Numbered from the stretch's first letter, positions 8,117-17,048 are shown. The stretch is DNA of 64,000 bases from Nocardioides sp. zg-1308 (GCF_013155375.1 NZ_JABJQY010000002.1:1860001-1924000), one strand, 5' to 3'. The notes: generated from the letters alone by a model not told the origin. Program-made: numbers and translations.

Positions 8117-8122
8117 ACGATA
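8117..8122 (-). promoter_or_regulatory. -10 element of leaderless C39-type peptidase promoter
   Basis: Minus-strand TATCGT with exactly six bases to the GTG start at 8110; it decides the start of this gene. Confidence 0.5.
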
Positions 8123-8190
8123 ACCCGACTCGTCCCACCGGTCACAGGAGTCACAGGATTCGCCGAAGGGGTGGATCCTCCCGCGCGCCC

Positions 8191-8196
8191 TAGACT
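8191..8196 (+). promoter_or_regulatory. -10 element of leaderless cysS promoter
   Basis: TAGACT followed by six bases and the cysS GTG at 8203; no Shine-Dalgarno is present. Confidence 0.6.
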
Positions 8197-8202
8197 TGGT
8201 GG

Positions 8203-9603
8203 GTGACCCTGAGGCTCCACGACACCGCCACGCGCGAGACGCGCGACTTCGCACCCCTCGTCCCGGGCAGGGCCGGGATCTACGTGTGCGGCCTCACTGT
8301 GCAGTCCGAGCCGCACGTCGGCCACGTGCGCTCGGCGGTCAACTTCGACGTGCTGCGGCGCTGGCTGGCCGCGAGCGGCTACGAGGTCGACTTCATCCGC
8401 AACGTCACCGACATCGACGACAAGATCCTGGCCAGGTCCGAGCAGCAGGGCGTGCACTGGTACGCCCTCGCGTCCGCGATGAAGCGCGAGCTCGACACCG
8501 CCCTCGCCGCCATCAACGTGCTCCCGCCGACCTACGAGCCCGGCGCCACCGGTCACGTGCCGGAGATCGTCGAGCTGATCGAGGAGCTCGTCGCGCGGGG
8601 CCACGCCTACGCCGCCGAGGACGGCAGCGGCGACGTCTACTTCGACGTCCGCAGCTGGCCCACCTACGGCGAGCTCACCCGCCAGCGGCTCGAGGACATG
8701 GAGCCGGCCGGCGACGCCGACCCCCGCGGCAAGCGCGACCCGCGTGACTTCGCCCTGTGGAAGGGCTGGAAGACCGGGTCGGAGCCGCAGACGGCGTCCT
8801 GGCCCTCGCCGTGGGGCCGCGGTCGGCCCGGGTGGCACATCGAGTGCTCCGCCATGGCCGGCAAGTACCTCGGCCCCGCCTTCGACATCCACGGCGGCGG
8901 CGTCGACCTGCGCTTCCCGCACCACGAGAACGAGCAGGCGCAGTCCCGCGCCGCGGGCCGCGAGTTCGCGTCCTACTGGCTGCACAACGCCTGGATCACC
9001 ACCGCCGGCGAGAAGATGAGCAAGTCGCTCGGCAACTCCCTGCTCATCCCGTCCGTGCTCGAGCGGGTGCGGGGCATCGAGCTGCGCTACTACATGGTCG
9101 CGGCGCACTACCGCTCCCACGTCGAGTTCTCCTTCGAGGCGCTCGACGAGGCAGCCAAGGGGTTCCGCCGCATCGAGGACTTCCTCGACCGTGCGGCGCC
9201 CGTGGTCGGCAGCTGGTTCGCGGCGCTGCCGGACGCGTTCGTCGAGGCGATGGACGACGACCTGGGCACGCCCGCCGCGGTCGCGGTGATCCACGATTCC
9301 GTCCGCGAGGGCAACCGGCTCCTGGCCGACGGGCCCTCCGAGGCGCTGTCGCTGCGCTTCGGCGAGGTGCTGGCGATGCTCGACGTGCTGGGGCTCAACC
9401 CGGCCGACGCGGCCTGGGCGACCGGCGGCTCCGACGACCGGCTGACCGAGGTCGTCGACGCGCTCGTGCGGGGACTGCTCGCCGAGCGGGCGGCGGCGCG
9501 CGAGGCCAAGGACTGGGCGCGCGCCGACGCCATCCGAGACCAGATCAAGGCGGCCGGCGTCGAGGTGGAGGACACCCCGACCGGCCCGAAGTGGAGCGTG
9601 TGA
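8203..9603 (+). CDS. cysS: Cysteinyl-tRNA synthetase
   Basis: A 466-residue class I aminoacyl-tRNA synthetase that charges tRNA-Cys. The zinc cysteine is in YVCGLTVQ (C29), the HIGH-type motif reads HVGH (residues 38-41), the second zinc site is in WHIECSAM with [14 protein letters not shown], and the KMSKS loop is present ([10 protein letters not shown]). The C-terminal DALR-type helical domain ends PTGPKWSV as is usual. The start is GTG with a -10 box six bases upstream, so the mRNA is probably leaderless. rlmB starts one base after the stop, an arrangement conserved in actinobacteria near ispD-ispF. Confidence 0.97.
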   Translation: MTLRLHDTATRETRDFAPLVPGRAGIYVCGLTVQSEPHVGHVRSAVNFDVLRRWLAASGYEVDFIRNVTDIDDKILARSEQQGVHWYALASAMKRELDTALAAINVLPPTYEPGATGHVPEIVELIEELVARGHAYAAEDGSGDVYFDVRSWPTYGELTRQRLEDMEPAGDADPRGKRDPRDFALWKGWKTGSEPQTASWPSPWGRGRPGWHIECSAMAGKYLGPAFDIHGGGVDLRFPHHENEQAQSRAAGREFASYWLHNAWITTAGEKMSKSLGNSLLIPSVLERVRGIELRYYMVAAHYRSHVEFSFEALDEAAKGFRRIEDFLDRAAPVVGSWFAALPDAFVEAMDDDLGTPAAVAVIHDSVREGNRLLADGPSEALSLRFGEVLAMLDVLGLNPADAAWATGGSDDRLTEVVDALVRGLLAERAAAREAKDWARADAIRDQIKAAGVEVEDTPTGPKWSV

Positions 9604-9604
9604 C

Positions 9605-10564
9605 GTGCCAGGCAACTCGAAGCGCAAGGGCGCCATCAAGAAGACCGGCAAGGGCAACCCCACCGCCGGCTCCGGCGGCCGTGTCCGGCGCGGGCTCGAG
9701 GGCAAGGGCCCGACGCCCAAGGCCAAGGACCGGCCCTACCACCAGGCGCACAAGGCCGCCAAGCGTGCCGAGCGCGACAAGACGACCCGGCCCAAGCGGC
9801 GTACGACGTCCGACGCCGAGTGGGCGGCCGGCCGCAACTCGGTGGTGGAGCTCCTCCAGGGCGGCGTCCCGGTCGCCGCGCTCTACGTCGCCGAGGGTGC
9901 CGAGCGCGACAACCGGCTGCGCGAGGCGTTCAAGCTCGCCGCCGAGCAGGGCGTCCGGCTGCTCGAGGTCACCCGCAACGAGATGGACCGGATGACCAAC
10001 GGCGCCGTGCACCAGGGCCTCGCCGCCCGGCTGCCGGCCTACGAGTACGCCCACGCCGACGACCTGCTCGACCGGGCCGACGAGCTCAAGGAGCCGGCCC
10101 TCGTCGTGGCGCTCGACCAGGTCACCGACCCCCGCAACCTCGGCGCCGTCATCCGGTCCGCCGCTGGTTTCGGCGCACACGGGGTGCTGATCCCCGAGCG
10201 CCGCGCGGCGGGCATGACCGCGTCGGCGTGGAAGACCAGCGCCGGCGCCGCGGCCCGGCTGCCGGTCGCCCAGACCGTCAACCTGACCCGCCAGCTCAAG
10301 GCCTACCAGGAGGCCGGCTGCATGGTCGTCGGCCTGGCTGCCGACGGCGACCTCTCGCTGCCCGAGCTCGTCGCGCCGGGCGGCCTCGCCGAGGGCCCGC
10401 TCGTCGTGGTCGTCGGCTCGGAGGGCAAGGGCCTCAGCCGGCTGGTCGCCGAGACGTGCGACCAGATCGTCTCCATCCCGATGGCCGCCCAGCTCGAGTC
10501 CCTCAACGCCGGCGTCGCCGCCTCGGTCGCCCTCTACGCCATCTCCCAGGCCCGCCTGGCATGA
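9605..10564 (+). CDS. rlmB: 23S rRNA (guanosine-2'-O-)-methyltransferase RlmB (SpoU/TrmH family)
   Basis: A 319-residue protein. It has a basic, disordered N-terminal extension of about 75 residues (MPGNSKRKGAIKKTGKGN...) usual in actinobacteria, an L7Ae-like substrate-binding domain (GRNSVVELLQGG, about 77-150) and the SPOUT knot (about 160-319) with the three motifs ALDQVTDPRNLGAVIRSA, VVVVGSEGKGLSRL and VSIPMAAQLESLNAGVAASV. It methylates the 2'-O of a conserved guanosine of 23S rRNA using SAM. The GTG start is one base after the cysS stop, so it is translated with cysS. Confidence 0.94.
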   Translation: MPGNSKRKGAIKKTGKGNPTAGSGGRVRRGLEGKGPTPKAKDRPYHQAHKAAKRAERDKTTRPKRRTTSDAEWAAGRNSVVELLQGGVPVAALYVAEGAERDNRLREAFKLAAEQGVRLLEVTRNEMDRMTNGAVHQGLAARLPAYEYAHADDLLDRADELKEPALVVALDQVTDPRNLGAVIRSAAGFGAHGVLIPERRAAGMTASAWKTSAGAAARLPVAQTVNLTRQLKAYQEAGCMVVGLAADGDLSLPELVAPGGLAEGPLVVVVGSEGKGLSRLVAETCDQIVSIPMAAQLESLNAGVAASVALYAISQARLA

Positions 10565-10574
10565 CGTCAGCCGG

Positions 10575-12083
10575 ATGAGCCTGCCCCGCCGCGTGCTGGT
10601 CGGGGTGCTGCTGGCGTGCCTGGCCGTCGCCCTCGGCGTCACCGTGGCGGTCTCGCTGTTCCTCACCAGCAGCCGGACGGTGGTGCTCGTCGGCCACGAC
10701 ACCGTCGTACGCCCGACGCTGGCCGACGACGCGGTGGTGCAGACGGGCCCGCTGCTGCCCGACCTCCGGATCCGCGACGTCGGTCCGGTCGGGGTGACCC
10801 TGGCGCTCGGCAAGACCGAGGTCGGCTCGGTCGAGGAGCTCGTCGAGCGCTACGCCCTCATCGCGGGCGACCCCACGGCGCCCGTCGAGAAGGTGCAGGA
10901 CGTCGTGGTCGACATGGCGGTCTCCGCCGCGCTCCGGGGTCTTGCCGTGGGGCTGGTCCCGGTCGCGGTCTACCTGCTGCTCGGGCGGCACCGGCGCGGC
11001 GAGCTGTTCCGCGGCATCCGGTCGCGCCAGGGCATCGTCGCGCTCGTGCTCCTGCTCGTCCTGCCGGTGCTGGTGTGGCAGCCGTGGGAGGCGGACGAGG
11101 AGACCCAGGAGGAGCAGGGCGCCTGGCAGACCCTGGCCGAGCTCGCCGGCCCCGACGTGGTCCTCCCCGAGGAGGTGCGCGACGTCGAGGTGCGGGTCGG
11201 TCCGGTCACCACGCAGAGCAAGCGGCTCGTGCTGAGCGCGATCGACACCTACGACCGCAGCAAGGAGTTCTACTCCGCCGCCGCAGAGGGGGCGGCCGAC
11301 CTCGACGTGCGTGAGCCCGAGGAGGGGGAGACGGTGGCCCTGGTCGTCAGCGACCGGCACGACAACATCGGCATGGACCGCGTCGCGCGCGCCATCGGCG
11401 AGGCCGCCGGGGCGAGCGTCGTGCTCGACGCGGGTGACGACACCTCCACCGGCCAGCCGTGGGAGGCGTTCAGCCTCGACTCGCTCTCGGCCACGTTCGA
11501 CGACTGGGACCGCTACGCCGTCGCCGGCAACCACGACAACGGCCCCTTCGTCAGCACCTACCTCGCCGACCAGGGCTGGACGATGCTCGACGGCGAGGTC
11601 GTCGACGCCCCGTGGGGCGGCACCCTCCTCGGGGTCGACGACCCCCGCAGCAGCGGGCTGGGCAGCTGGCGCGACGAGACCGGGCTGAGCTTCGACGAGG
11701 TCGGCGAGCGCCTCGCCGACGCGGCCTGCTCCGCGGTCGAGGACGGCGAGCGCGTGAGCACCGTGCTCGTCCACGACGCCAACCTGGGCCGCGAGGCCCT
11801 CCGCCGCGGCTGCGTCGACCTCGTGCTCGGCGGGCACACCCACGTGCAGGCGGGCCCGGACGCCGTCGAGGGCGAGGACGGCGCCACCGGCTGGACCTGG
11901 ACCAACGGCACGACCGGCGGGGCGGCGTACGCCATCGCCATCGGCAGCAAGCCGCGGCGCGACGCCGACGTCAGCCTCGTGACGTACGCCGACGGTCGGC
12001 CGGCCGGCCTCCAGTGGGTGCGCCTGCGCACCGACGGGTCGTGGCTGGTCGGCGACTGGAGCCCGGTCACTCCTCTCCCGTGA
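10575..12083 (+). CDS. Membrane-anchored metallophosphoesterase
   Basis: A 502-residue protein with an N-terminal membrane segment (residues 6-30), an extracytoplasmic stretch, two more membrane segments (about 115-137 and 156-174) and a C-terminal calcineurin-like phosphoesterase domain (about 250-470). The metal-site motifs are SDRHDN (variant of D-x-H), LDAGDD, AGNHDNGP, LVHDAN and GGHTHVQ. No substrate can be named. It follows rlmB by ten bases and is likely co-transcribed. The gene is convergent with and overlaps the DUF4032 gene by 17 bases, so no intergenic terminator exists. Confidence 0.87.
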   Translation: MSLPRRVLVGVLLACLAVALGVTVAVSLFLTSSRTVVLVGHDTVVRPTLADDAVVQTGPLLPDLRIRDVGPVGVTLALGKTEVGSVEELVERYALIAGDPTAPVEKVQDVVVDMAVSAALRGLAVGLVPVAVYLLLGRHRRGELFRGIRSRQGIVALVLLLVLPVLVWQPWEADEETQEEQGAWQTLAELAGPDVVLPEEVRDVEVRVGPVTTQSKRLVLSAIDTYDRSKEFYSAAAEGAADLDVREPEEGETVALVVSDRHDNIGMDRVARAIGEAAGASVVLDAGDDTSTGQPWEAFSLDSLSATFDDWDRYAVAGNHDNGPFVSTYLADQGWTMLDGEVVDAPWGGTLLGVDDPRSSGLGSWRDETGLSFDEVGERLADAACSAVEDGERVSTVLVHDANLGREALRRGCVDLVLGGHTHVQAGPDAVEGEDGATGWTWTNGTTGGAAYAIAIGSKPRRDADVSLVTYADGRPAGLQWVRLRTDGSWLVGDWSPVTPLP

Positions 12084-13275
12084 TGACCTCGTCGGGCTTC
12101 GCGGTGAGGTAGCGGTCGATGTAGTCGCGGGCCGTCTCGTGGATGCCGACCTCGTGCCCGGCCTGCTCGGAGAGGTACCACCGGTGCTCGAGGATCTCGT
12201 GGAAGACCTCCGCCGGCTCCAGCTTGCCGGTCGCGTCCGGGGGGATCATCGCCATGATCGGCTCGAAGATCTCGTGCATCCACCGGCTGGCCACCAGGTG
12301 CCGGTCCTCGCGGCCGAGGTCGTGGTGCGCGGTGAAGGAGGCGAGGTCGTTGAGCAGCCGCCGGGCCTGGTTGTCCTCGACCGTCATGCCGGTGAGCGCC
12401 TGGATCTCGCGGGTGTGGTGGCCGAGGTCGACGACCTTCGGCTGGATCCGGATGGTCTCGCCGCCGAGGTCGGTGACGATGTCGAGCTCGTCGACGTCGA
12501 AGCCGAGGTCGTTGAGCCGCTCGACGCGGCGCTCGATGCGCCACATCTCCTCGGCGCGGAACTCCTCGAGGTCGGTCAGCTCGCTCCAGAGCGCCTCGTA
12601 GCGCTCGCGCAGGTGGCTGATGATGGCGAAGCCGTCGATCGGGCGCTGGACCGCGCCGCTCGCGCTGAGGTCCATCAGCTCGGCGAAGATGTTCTCGCAG
12701 CCCACCGTGATGTCGTACTCCCGCATCCGGTCGCTCACCGCGTCGTGCAGCTCGCCGGTCTCGGCGTCGACGAGGTAGGCGGCGAACTCGCCGGCGTTGC
12801 GGCGGAAGAGCACGTTGGACAGCGAGACGTCGCCCCAGTAGAAGCCGGCGAGGTGCAGGCGCACCAGCAGCACGACGATCGCGTCGATGAGGGTCGGCAC
12901 GTGCTCGGCGGTCATCCCGCGGCTGAAGAGGCTGCGGTAGGGCAGCGAGAACTGCAGGTGGCGGGTGATCAGCGCGGCGGGCAGCTCGTCGCCGTCGCGG
13001 CCCTCGCGTCCGGTGACGACGCCCTGCGGCGTGACCGCCGGGAGCCCGAGCCGCTGCAGGTCGCGCAGCATGCGGTACTCGCGGAAGGCGATGTCGTCGT
13101 TGGTCTCCTTGACCGCGTAGACGCGCTCGCCGAGGCGCACGATGCGGACCACGTGGCGCGAGAGTCCCCGCGGGAGCGGGACCACGACGTCGTCGGGCCA
13201 CTCCTCCAGGCAGGTGTCCCAGGGCAGCCCGAGGATCGCCGGGTCGGGCCGGCTGGCGACGATCCGCATGGCCAT
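12067..13275 (-). CDS. DUF4032 protein with kinase-like N-terminal domain
   Basis: A 402-residue cytoplasmic protein. The first half is protein-kinase-like: a lysine strand (VYAVKETNDDIAFREYRML, about 50-70), a catalytic-loop equivalent FYWGDVSLSNVLFRR (about 144-158, with D and N placed as in lipopolysaccharide and aminoglycoside kinases) and a YLVDAETGE metal motif. The second half is the DUF4032 region, rich in charged helices. The target is unknown. It sits nine bases downstream of the GH13 gene on the same strand, yet a TAGCGT box exactly six bases before its ATG suggests an additional leaderless start. A link to glucan metabolism is inferred from position only. Confidence 0.82.
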   Translation of the reverse strand: MAMRIVASRPDPAILGLPWDTCLEEWPDDVVVPLPRGLSRHVVRIVRLGERVYAVKETNDDIAFREYRMLRDLQRLGLPAVTPQGVVTGREGRDGDELPAALITRHLQFSLPYRSLFSRGMTAEHVPTLIDAIVVLLVRLHLAGFYWGDVSLSNVLFRRNAGEFAAYLVDAETGELHDAVSDRMREYDITVGCENIFAELMDLSASGAVQRPIDGFAIISHLRERYEALWSELTDLEEFRAEEMWRIERRVERLNDLGFDVDELDIVTDLGGETIRIQPKVVDLGHHTREIQALTGMTVEDNQARRLLNDLASFTAHHDLGREDRHLVASRWMHEIFEPIMAMIPPDATGKLEPAEVFHEILEHRWYLSEQAGHEVGIHETARDYIDRYLTAKPDEVITGEE

Positions 13276-13281
13276 GGGGCG

Positions 13282-13287
13282 ACGCTA
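13282..13287 (-). promoter_or_regulatory. -10 element of leaderless DUF4032 promoter
   Basis: Minus-strand TAGCGT, six bases before the ATG at 13275; its TAG is also the stop codon of the upstream GH13 gene. Confidence 0.45.
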
Positions 13288-15156
13288 CTCCTCGTCGAGG
13301 ACCCAGACGTCGAACCGCGGGCCGTCGGTCGCGGGGACCTCGATGCCGGAGCCTGTGCTCGTTCCGTCGGCGGCCGCGAGGTCGCTGCCGCCCGGCTCGG
13401 AGCCGAAGACGTGGCGGGCCGCCCCCAGCGGGAGGGTGAAGCCTCCGCCGGCGGCCCGGCGCGCGACGACGAGGACGGACTCGTCCGGGTGCTCGCGCAC
13501 GTAGGCGATGGTGTCGGCCTCCACGTGCGCCCACCGCAGGCCACCGCGCCGCAGGGCCGGGTGCTCTCGCCGCAGCGTGGCCAGGTCGGCGTACGTCGTC
13601 AGGGTGCGGGTGTCCCACTCGTCCCGGCGGTGCCACGGCATGGTGCGCCGGGCGTCCTCGCCGTTGACGCCCTCGAGGCCGATCTCGTCGCCGGCGAAGA
13701 TCATCGGCACGCCCGGCATCGTGAACTGCAGGCCGGCCGCGACGCGGTGCACCGCGCAGTCGCCGCCCACCACGGTGCGGATCCGGGCGGAGTCGTGCGA
13801 GCCGAGGATGTTCCAGCTCGACGAGGTGGCGCGCCAGCCGAGGGTGCCCTGCCAGGAGCGGAAGGTGTCGACGACCGCGCCGCCGTCGCGCCGGGGCACC
13901 GGCAGTGGCCGGCCGAACGCGCGAGCGGGGGAGGCCGGGTCGCGCAGCCACGACCACACCGGCCACGAGAAGCCGGAGTAGTTCATCGTGCCGTGCCAGC
14001 CGTCCCCGTCGACGTCGCCGGTGGCGTCGTGGTTGTGCTCGCCGATGACCCACGGGTCGTCGCGCAGCTCGGCGGCGGTCGCGCGCACGGCCCGGGCGAC
14101 CTCGTGGGCGACGTCGATGTCGCCCAGCCGGCCGGTCATGTTGGCCACGTCGATGCGCCAGCCGTCGACGTCGTACGGCGGGCGCAGCCACCGCCCGACC
14201 ACCGAGTGCGGGCCCTCGACCATCGCGTGCCGGACGTCGAGGTTGGCGTGGTTGATCTTGGGCAGCGTGCCGTGGCCCATCCAGCAGGCGTAGGTGCCGT
14301 CCTCGTCGAAGTAGTAGAAGGACCGGTGCGGGTCCTCCGGGTCGTCCGCGGCGGCCAGGAACCACTCGTGGGTGTCGCCGGTGTGGTTGGTGGTGAGGTC
14401 GCCGAGGATGCGCCAGCCCCGCTCGTGCACCGCGGTGCTGAGCCGGGCGTACGCCTCGTCCCCGCCGAGCAGCGGGTCGACCTGGGTGAACGTGGTCGCG
14501 TTGTAGCGGTGGTTGCTCTCGCCCGGGAAGACGGGCGTCGTGTAGACGATGTCGGCGCCCACGGCCGCCACGTGGTCGAGGTGCTCGGTGATGCCGTCCA
14601 GGTCGCCGCCGAACAGCTGCATCGGCGTGCGCGGGTCGCTGCCCTCGAAGACCACCTCGTCGTCCCACTCGGCGGGGAGCGCCCAGTCCGGGGCCTCGCG
14701 CTCGTCGGCCGCCGCCGAGCGGGCGAAGCGGTCGGGGAAGACCTGGTAGACGACGCCGTCGCGACCCCAGTCGGGGGCCGGCGGGAAGGCGGCGACCCGG
14801 AAGTCGGTCGCGTCCGGGACGTCGTGGCCGACGATCCCCGAGCCGGTGAGCCACTCCTGCTCGCCCTCCGTCGCGCCCTCGCCGTCCGGCGCCGGGCGCA
14901 CCAGGAGGAAGCGGTAGTGGGTGACCGGGTTGTGCACCGGCAGCTGCGCCTCCCACCACACCACGTCGCCCGCCGCCGTCGCGGTCGTGGGGTGGAAGAC
15001 CGGCTCGGCGTCGTACGTCGTGCGCAGCCAGATCTCCTCGACCGGGTCCTGGACGGTGGTCCGCACGCGGACGGTGACGGTCTGCCCCAGCGTGGGCGCC
15101 TCGTGCGAGACGTGCAGCGGGGAGCCGTCGTGGTGGGGGAGGTGGAGGAGGCTCAC
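13285..15156 (-). CDS. GH13 alpha-glucan hydrolase (neopullulanase/cyclomaltodextrinase type)
   Basis: A 623-residue cytoplasmic glycoside hydrolase; no signal peptide. It has an N-terminal beta-sandwich (about 1-125) as in neopullulanases, then the (beta/alpha)8 barrel starting WGRDGVVYQVFPDRFAR. Catalytic residues are the nucleophile in VDGWRIDVANM, the acid in WVIGEHNHD and the transition-state aspartate in NILGSHDSARI; the QLFGGDLDGI segment is typical of the subfamily acting on short maltodextrins, pullulan or cyclodextrins. Which of these it uses cannot be told from sequence. The GTG start is preceded by AACAAT seven bases upstream, suggesting leaderless expression. It is followed by the DUF4032 gene. 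Confidence 0.88.
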   Translation of the reverse strand: MSLLHLPHHDGSPLHVSHEAPTLGQTVTVRVRTTVQDPVEEIWLRTTYDAEPVFHPTTATAAGDVVWWEAQLPVHNPVTHYRFLLVRPAPDGEGATEGEQEWLTGSGIVGHDVPDATDFRVAAFPPAPDWGRDGVVYQVFPDRFARSAAADEREAPDWALPAEWDDEVVFEGSDPRTPMQLFGGDLDGITEHLDHVAAVGADIVYTTPVFPGESNHRYNATTFTQVDPLLGGDEAYARLSTAVHERGWRILGDLTTNHTGDTHEWFLAAADDPEDPHRSFYYFDEDGTYACWMGHGTLPKINHANLDVRHAMVEGPHSVVGRWLRPPYDVDGWRIDVANMTGRLGDIDVAHEVARAVRATAAELRDDPWVIGEHNHDATGDVDGDGWHGTMNYSGFSWPVWSWLRDPASPARAFGRPLPVPRRDGGAVVDTFRSWQGTLGWRATSSSWNILGSHDSARIRTVVGGDCAVHRVAAGLQFTMPGVPMIFAGDEIGLEGVNGEDARRTMPWHRRDEWDTRTLTTYADLATLRREHPALRRGGLRWAHVEADTIAYVREHPDESVLVVARRAAGGGFTLPLGAARHVFGSEPGGSDLAAADGTSTGSGIEVPATDGPRFDVWVLDEE

Positions 15157-15205
15157 GGGCGCGATTGTTCCTCACCTAGGATGGCCGCCGCGCCCGCGGG
15201 CGCAC

Positions 15206-15281
15206 GCCGGTGTAGCTCAGTTGGTAGAGCGCATTACTTGTAATAATGATGTCGCGGGTTCGATTCCTGTCACCGGCTCCA
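15206..15281 (+). tRNA. tRNA-Thr (anticodon UGU)
   Basis: A 76-nt cloverleaf: acceptor stem GCCGGTG pairs with CACCGGC, D-arm GCTC/GAGC, anticodon stem CATTA/TAATG with loop CTTGTAA giving anticodon TGT (reads ACA), T-arm with the GGTTCGATTCC core, discriminator T and an encoded CCA end. ACA is a rare codon in this GC-rich genome, so this is probably a low-use isoacceptor. It sits alone between divergent and convergent protein genes; I see no integrase or duplicated 3' end nearby. Confidence 0.95.
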
Positions 15282-15296
15282 TCTCGTGATGAACCG

Positions 15297-16160
15297 TCAG
15301 CGGACCTGCTCGACCTCGAACTCGCAGGCCGGGGACGCGATCGCGTCCTGCGCGGCGATCAGCCGCAGCTCGCGCTCCCCGGAGTCGAGGGTCTCCTTGA
15401 GCACCGCGAAGACCGAGGAGGCGGTGCGGGCGAGGGCGTCCGCGGCCGAGCCGGTCGTCCTGAGGTGCGCGGTGAAGAGCGCGGCGGTGATGTCGCCGGA
15501 GCCGTTGGCCTTCATGGGCAGCCGCGGCGTCGTGACCAGCCAGGCGCCGTCCCCGGTCACGGCGAGCATCTCGATGACGTCCTCGGCCGCGCCGGCGCGG
15601 TCCACGGAGGTGACCAGCACCGTCGAGGGCCCGAGGCCGCGCACCTCGTCGACCGCGGACAGGACGTCGTCGAGCGTCGACGGGCCGCTGAGCGCGTCGC
15701 GATCGGTGATGAAGCCGAGCTCGAACTGGTTGGGCGTCAGCACGTCGGCGACGGGGATGATCGTCGAGCGGTACTTCGGCGGGATGGCCGGGTTGACGAA
15801 GCACCCCGAGGTCGCGTTGCCCATCACCGGGTCGCAGGTGTACGTCGCCGCGGGGTTGGCGGCCTTGACCTGGGCCACCGCGTCGACGATCACGTCGGCG
15901 ATCTCCGGCGAGCCCTGGTAGCCCGAGAGCACCGCGTCGCAGGATGCGAACGCACCGCGCTCGCCGATGCCGGTGATCACCGCGGCGACGTCCTCGGCCG
16001 CGATCAGCGGGCCGCGCCACGCGCCGTAGCCGGTGTGGTTGGAGAAGTTCACGGTCAGGACCGGCCACACCTCGTGGCCGAGGCGCTGGAGCGGGAACAC
16101 GGCTGCGGAGTTGCCGACGTGGCCGTAGGCGACGTGGGACTGGATGGAGAGGACGCGCAC
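15297..16160 (-). CDS. pdxY: Pyridoxal kinase (PdxY type)
   Basis: A 287-residue ribokinase-fold enzyme that phosphorylates pyridoxal to the PLP cofactor (B6 salvage). It starts MRVLSIQSHVAYGHVGNSAAVFPLQRLGHEVWPVLTVNFS cut here to its signature parts: SHVAYGHVGN for substrate and ATP binding, YTCDPVMGN in the middle and MKANGSGDITAALFTAHL with the catalytic aspartate of G-S-G-D. Length is normal. The GTG start lies six bases after a TAGTCT box, so a leaderless mRNA is likely. The window holds several PLP enzymes (17758, 29298), but no operon link. Its 3' end is 15 bases from the tRNA-Thr end. Confidence 0.93.
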   Translation of the reverse strand: MRVLSIQSHVAYGHVGNSAAVFPLQRLGHEVWPVLTVNFSNHTGYGAWRGPLIAAEDVAAVITGIGERGAFASCDAVLSGYQGSPEIADVIVDAVAQVKAANPAATYTCDPVMGNATSGCFVNPAIPPKYRSTIIPVADVLTPNQFELGFITDRDALSGPSTLDDVLSAVDEVRGLGPSTVLVTSVDRAGAAEDVIEMLAVTGDGAWLVTTPRLPMKANGSGDITAALFTAHLRTTGSAADALARTASSVFAVLKETLDSGERELRLIAAQDAIASPACEFEVEQVR

Positions 16161-16166
16161 CCCCCG

Positions 16167-16172
16167 AGACTA
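16167..16172 (-). promoter_or_regulatory. -10 element of leaderless pdxY promoter
   Basis: Minus-strand TAGTCT, six bases before the pdxY GTG at 16160. Confidence 0.55.
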
Positions 16173-16195
16173 GTTCAGGTCTCGATGCACGCCGT

Positions 16196-16269
16196 CACGA
16201 CCTCGTGCCTCGGTCGTGGGCGCACTCGACCTCGCCTGACCGCGGGCCGCCTCGTGCCTCGCCGCCCCG
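16196..16269. repeat. Two copies of a hairpin with the loop CTCGTGCCTCG
   Basis: In the 109-base gap between two minus-strand genes, CACGAC/GTCGTG (16196-16201, 16213-16218) encloses the 11-base loop CTCGTGCCTCG. A second copy of the same 11 bases (16251-16261) is flanked by an imperfect stem (16243-16249 with 16263-16269). A third copy with a different stem is at 48392-48420. Same loop with different stems suggests a dispersed structural element rather than a simple duplication. Confidence 0.55.
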
Positions 16270-17043
16270 TCAGGCGACCTGCAGCGACCGCTTCGAGAGC
16301 CCCATCCAGTAGCCGTCGATGACCTGCGTCGCCGGCTCGTCGGCCGCGGTCGCTGCACCGAGCGTGACGAAGAGCGGCGTGTAGTGCTCGACGGTCGGGT
16401 GGGCGTAGGGCATGCCCGGCGCCTTCGCGCGGTAGTCCGACAGGGTGTCGACGTCCCCCCGCGCCAGCGCCTCCGCGGCCCACAGGTCGAAGTCCTGCGA
16501 CCAGCCGGGAGCCGCGGCGTCGATGCTCCAGTCGGTGAGGAACGGCAGGCCGTGGGTCAGGAAGCCGGAGCCGACGATGAGCACGCCCTCCTCGCGGAGC
16601 GGCCGCAGCCGCTCGCCCAGCTTCATCAGCCGGTGGGGGTCGTCAGTGGGCAGCGACATCTGCAGGACCGGGATGTCGGCGTCGGGATACATGATCTTCA
16701 GCGGCACCCACGCCCCGTGGTCGAGGCCGCGGGAGACGTGCTGGTGCACCGGCTCGGTGCTCGGCATCATGGCCGCGACGCGTCGGGCCAGCGCCGTCGC
16801 GTCCGGGGTCTCGTAGGTCATCTCGTAGTACTTCGGCGCGAAGCCGCCGAAGTCGTAGACGAGGGGTGCGCCGCTCGCGGAGAGGCTGACCGGAGCGGAC
16901 TCCCAGTGCGCCGAGACGATGAGGACCGCCGTGGGGCGGGGCAGGTCCTGCGCCCAGGCGGCGAGCTGCCCGGACCAGATCGGGTCGTCGAGCAGCGGCG
17001 GCGCGCCGTGGCCGATGTAGAGGGCAGGCATGGGGGTCGTCAT
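16270..17043 (-). CDS. LigB/DODA-type extradiol ring-cleavage dioxygenase family protein
   Basis: A 257-residue protein of the YgiD/DODA group. The metal-binding pattern is visible: ALYIGHGAPP (first histidine, residue 12), VSAHWES (second), and LDHGAWVPLKIMYP (the H of the substrate site), with the conserved FLTHGLPF and HPTVEHYTPLFVTLGAA near the C-terminus. Family members open catecholic rings (for example DOPA 4,5-dioxygenase), but the substrate here is unknown. The ATG at 17043 has no strong Shine-Dalgarno. It lies 22 bases after ung on the same strand but also has its own TATAAT box and a direct-repeat operator-like sequence, so it may be separately inducible. Confidence 0.87.
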   Translation of the reverse strand: MTTPMPALYIGHGAPPLLDDPIWSGQLAAWAQDLPRPTAVLIVSAHWESAPVSLSASGAPLVYDFGGFAPKYYEMTYETPDATALARRVAAMMPSTEPVHQHVSRGLDHGAWVPLKIMYPDADIPVLQMSLPTDDPHRLMKLGERLRPLREEGVLIVGSGFLTHGLPFLTDWSIDAAAPGWSQDFDLWAAEALARGDVDTLSDYRAKAPGMPYAHPTVEHYTPLFVTLGAATAADEPATQVIDGYWMGLSKRSLQVA

Positions 17044-17048
17044 GACAG

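Noticed and set aside
12139..15243. A 1034-codon plus-strand open frame opposite the DUF4032 and GH13 genes
   Set aside because: Antisense shadow of two recognised genes, ending in the tRNA region; composition is typical of codon-position artefacts.
15206..15281. tRNA-Thr as an integration (att) site
   Set aside because: No integrase, no duplicated tRNA 3' end and no change in gene style on either side in the window.
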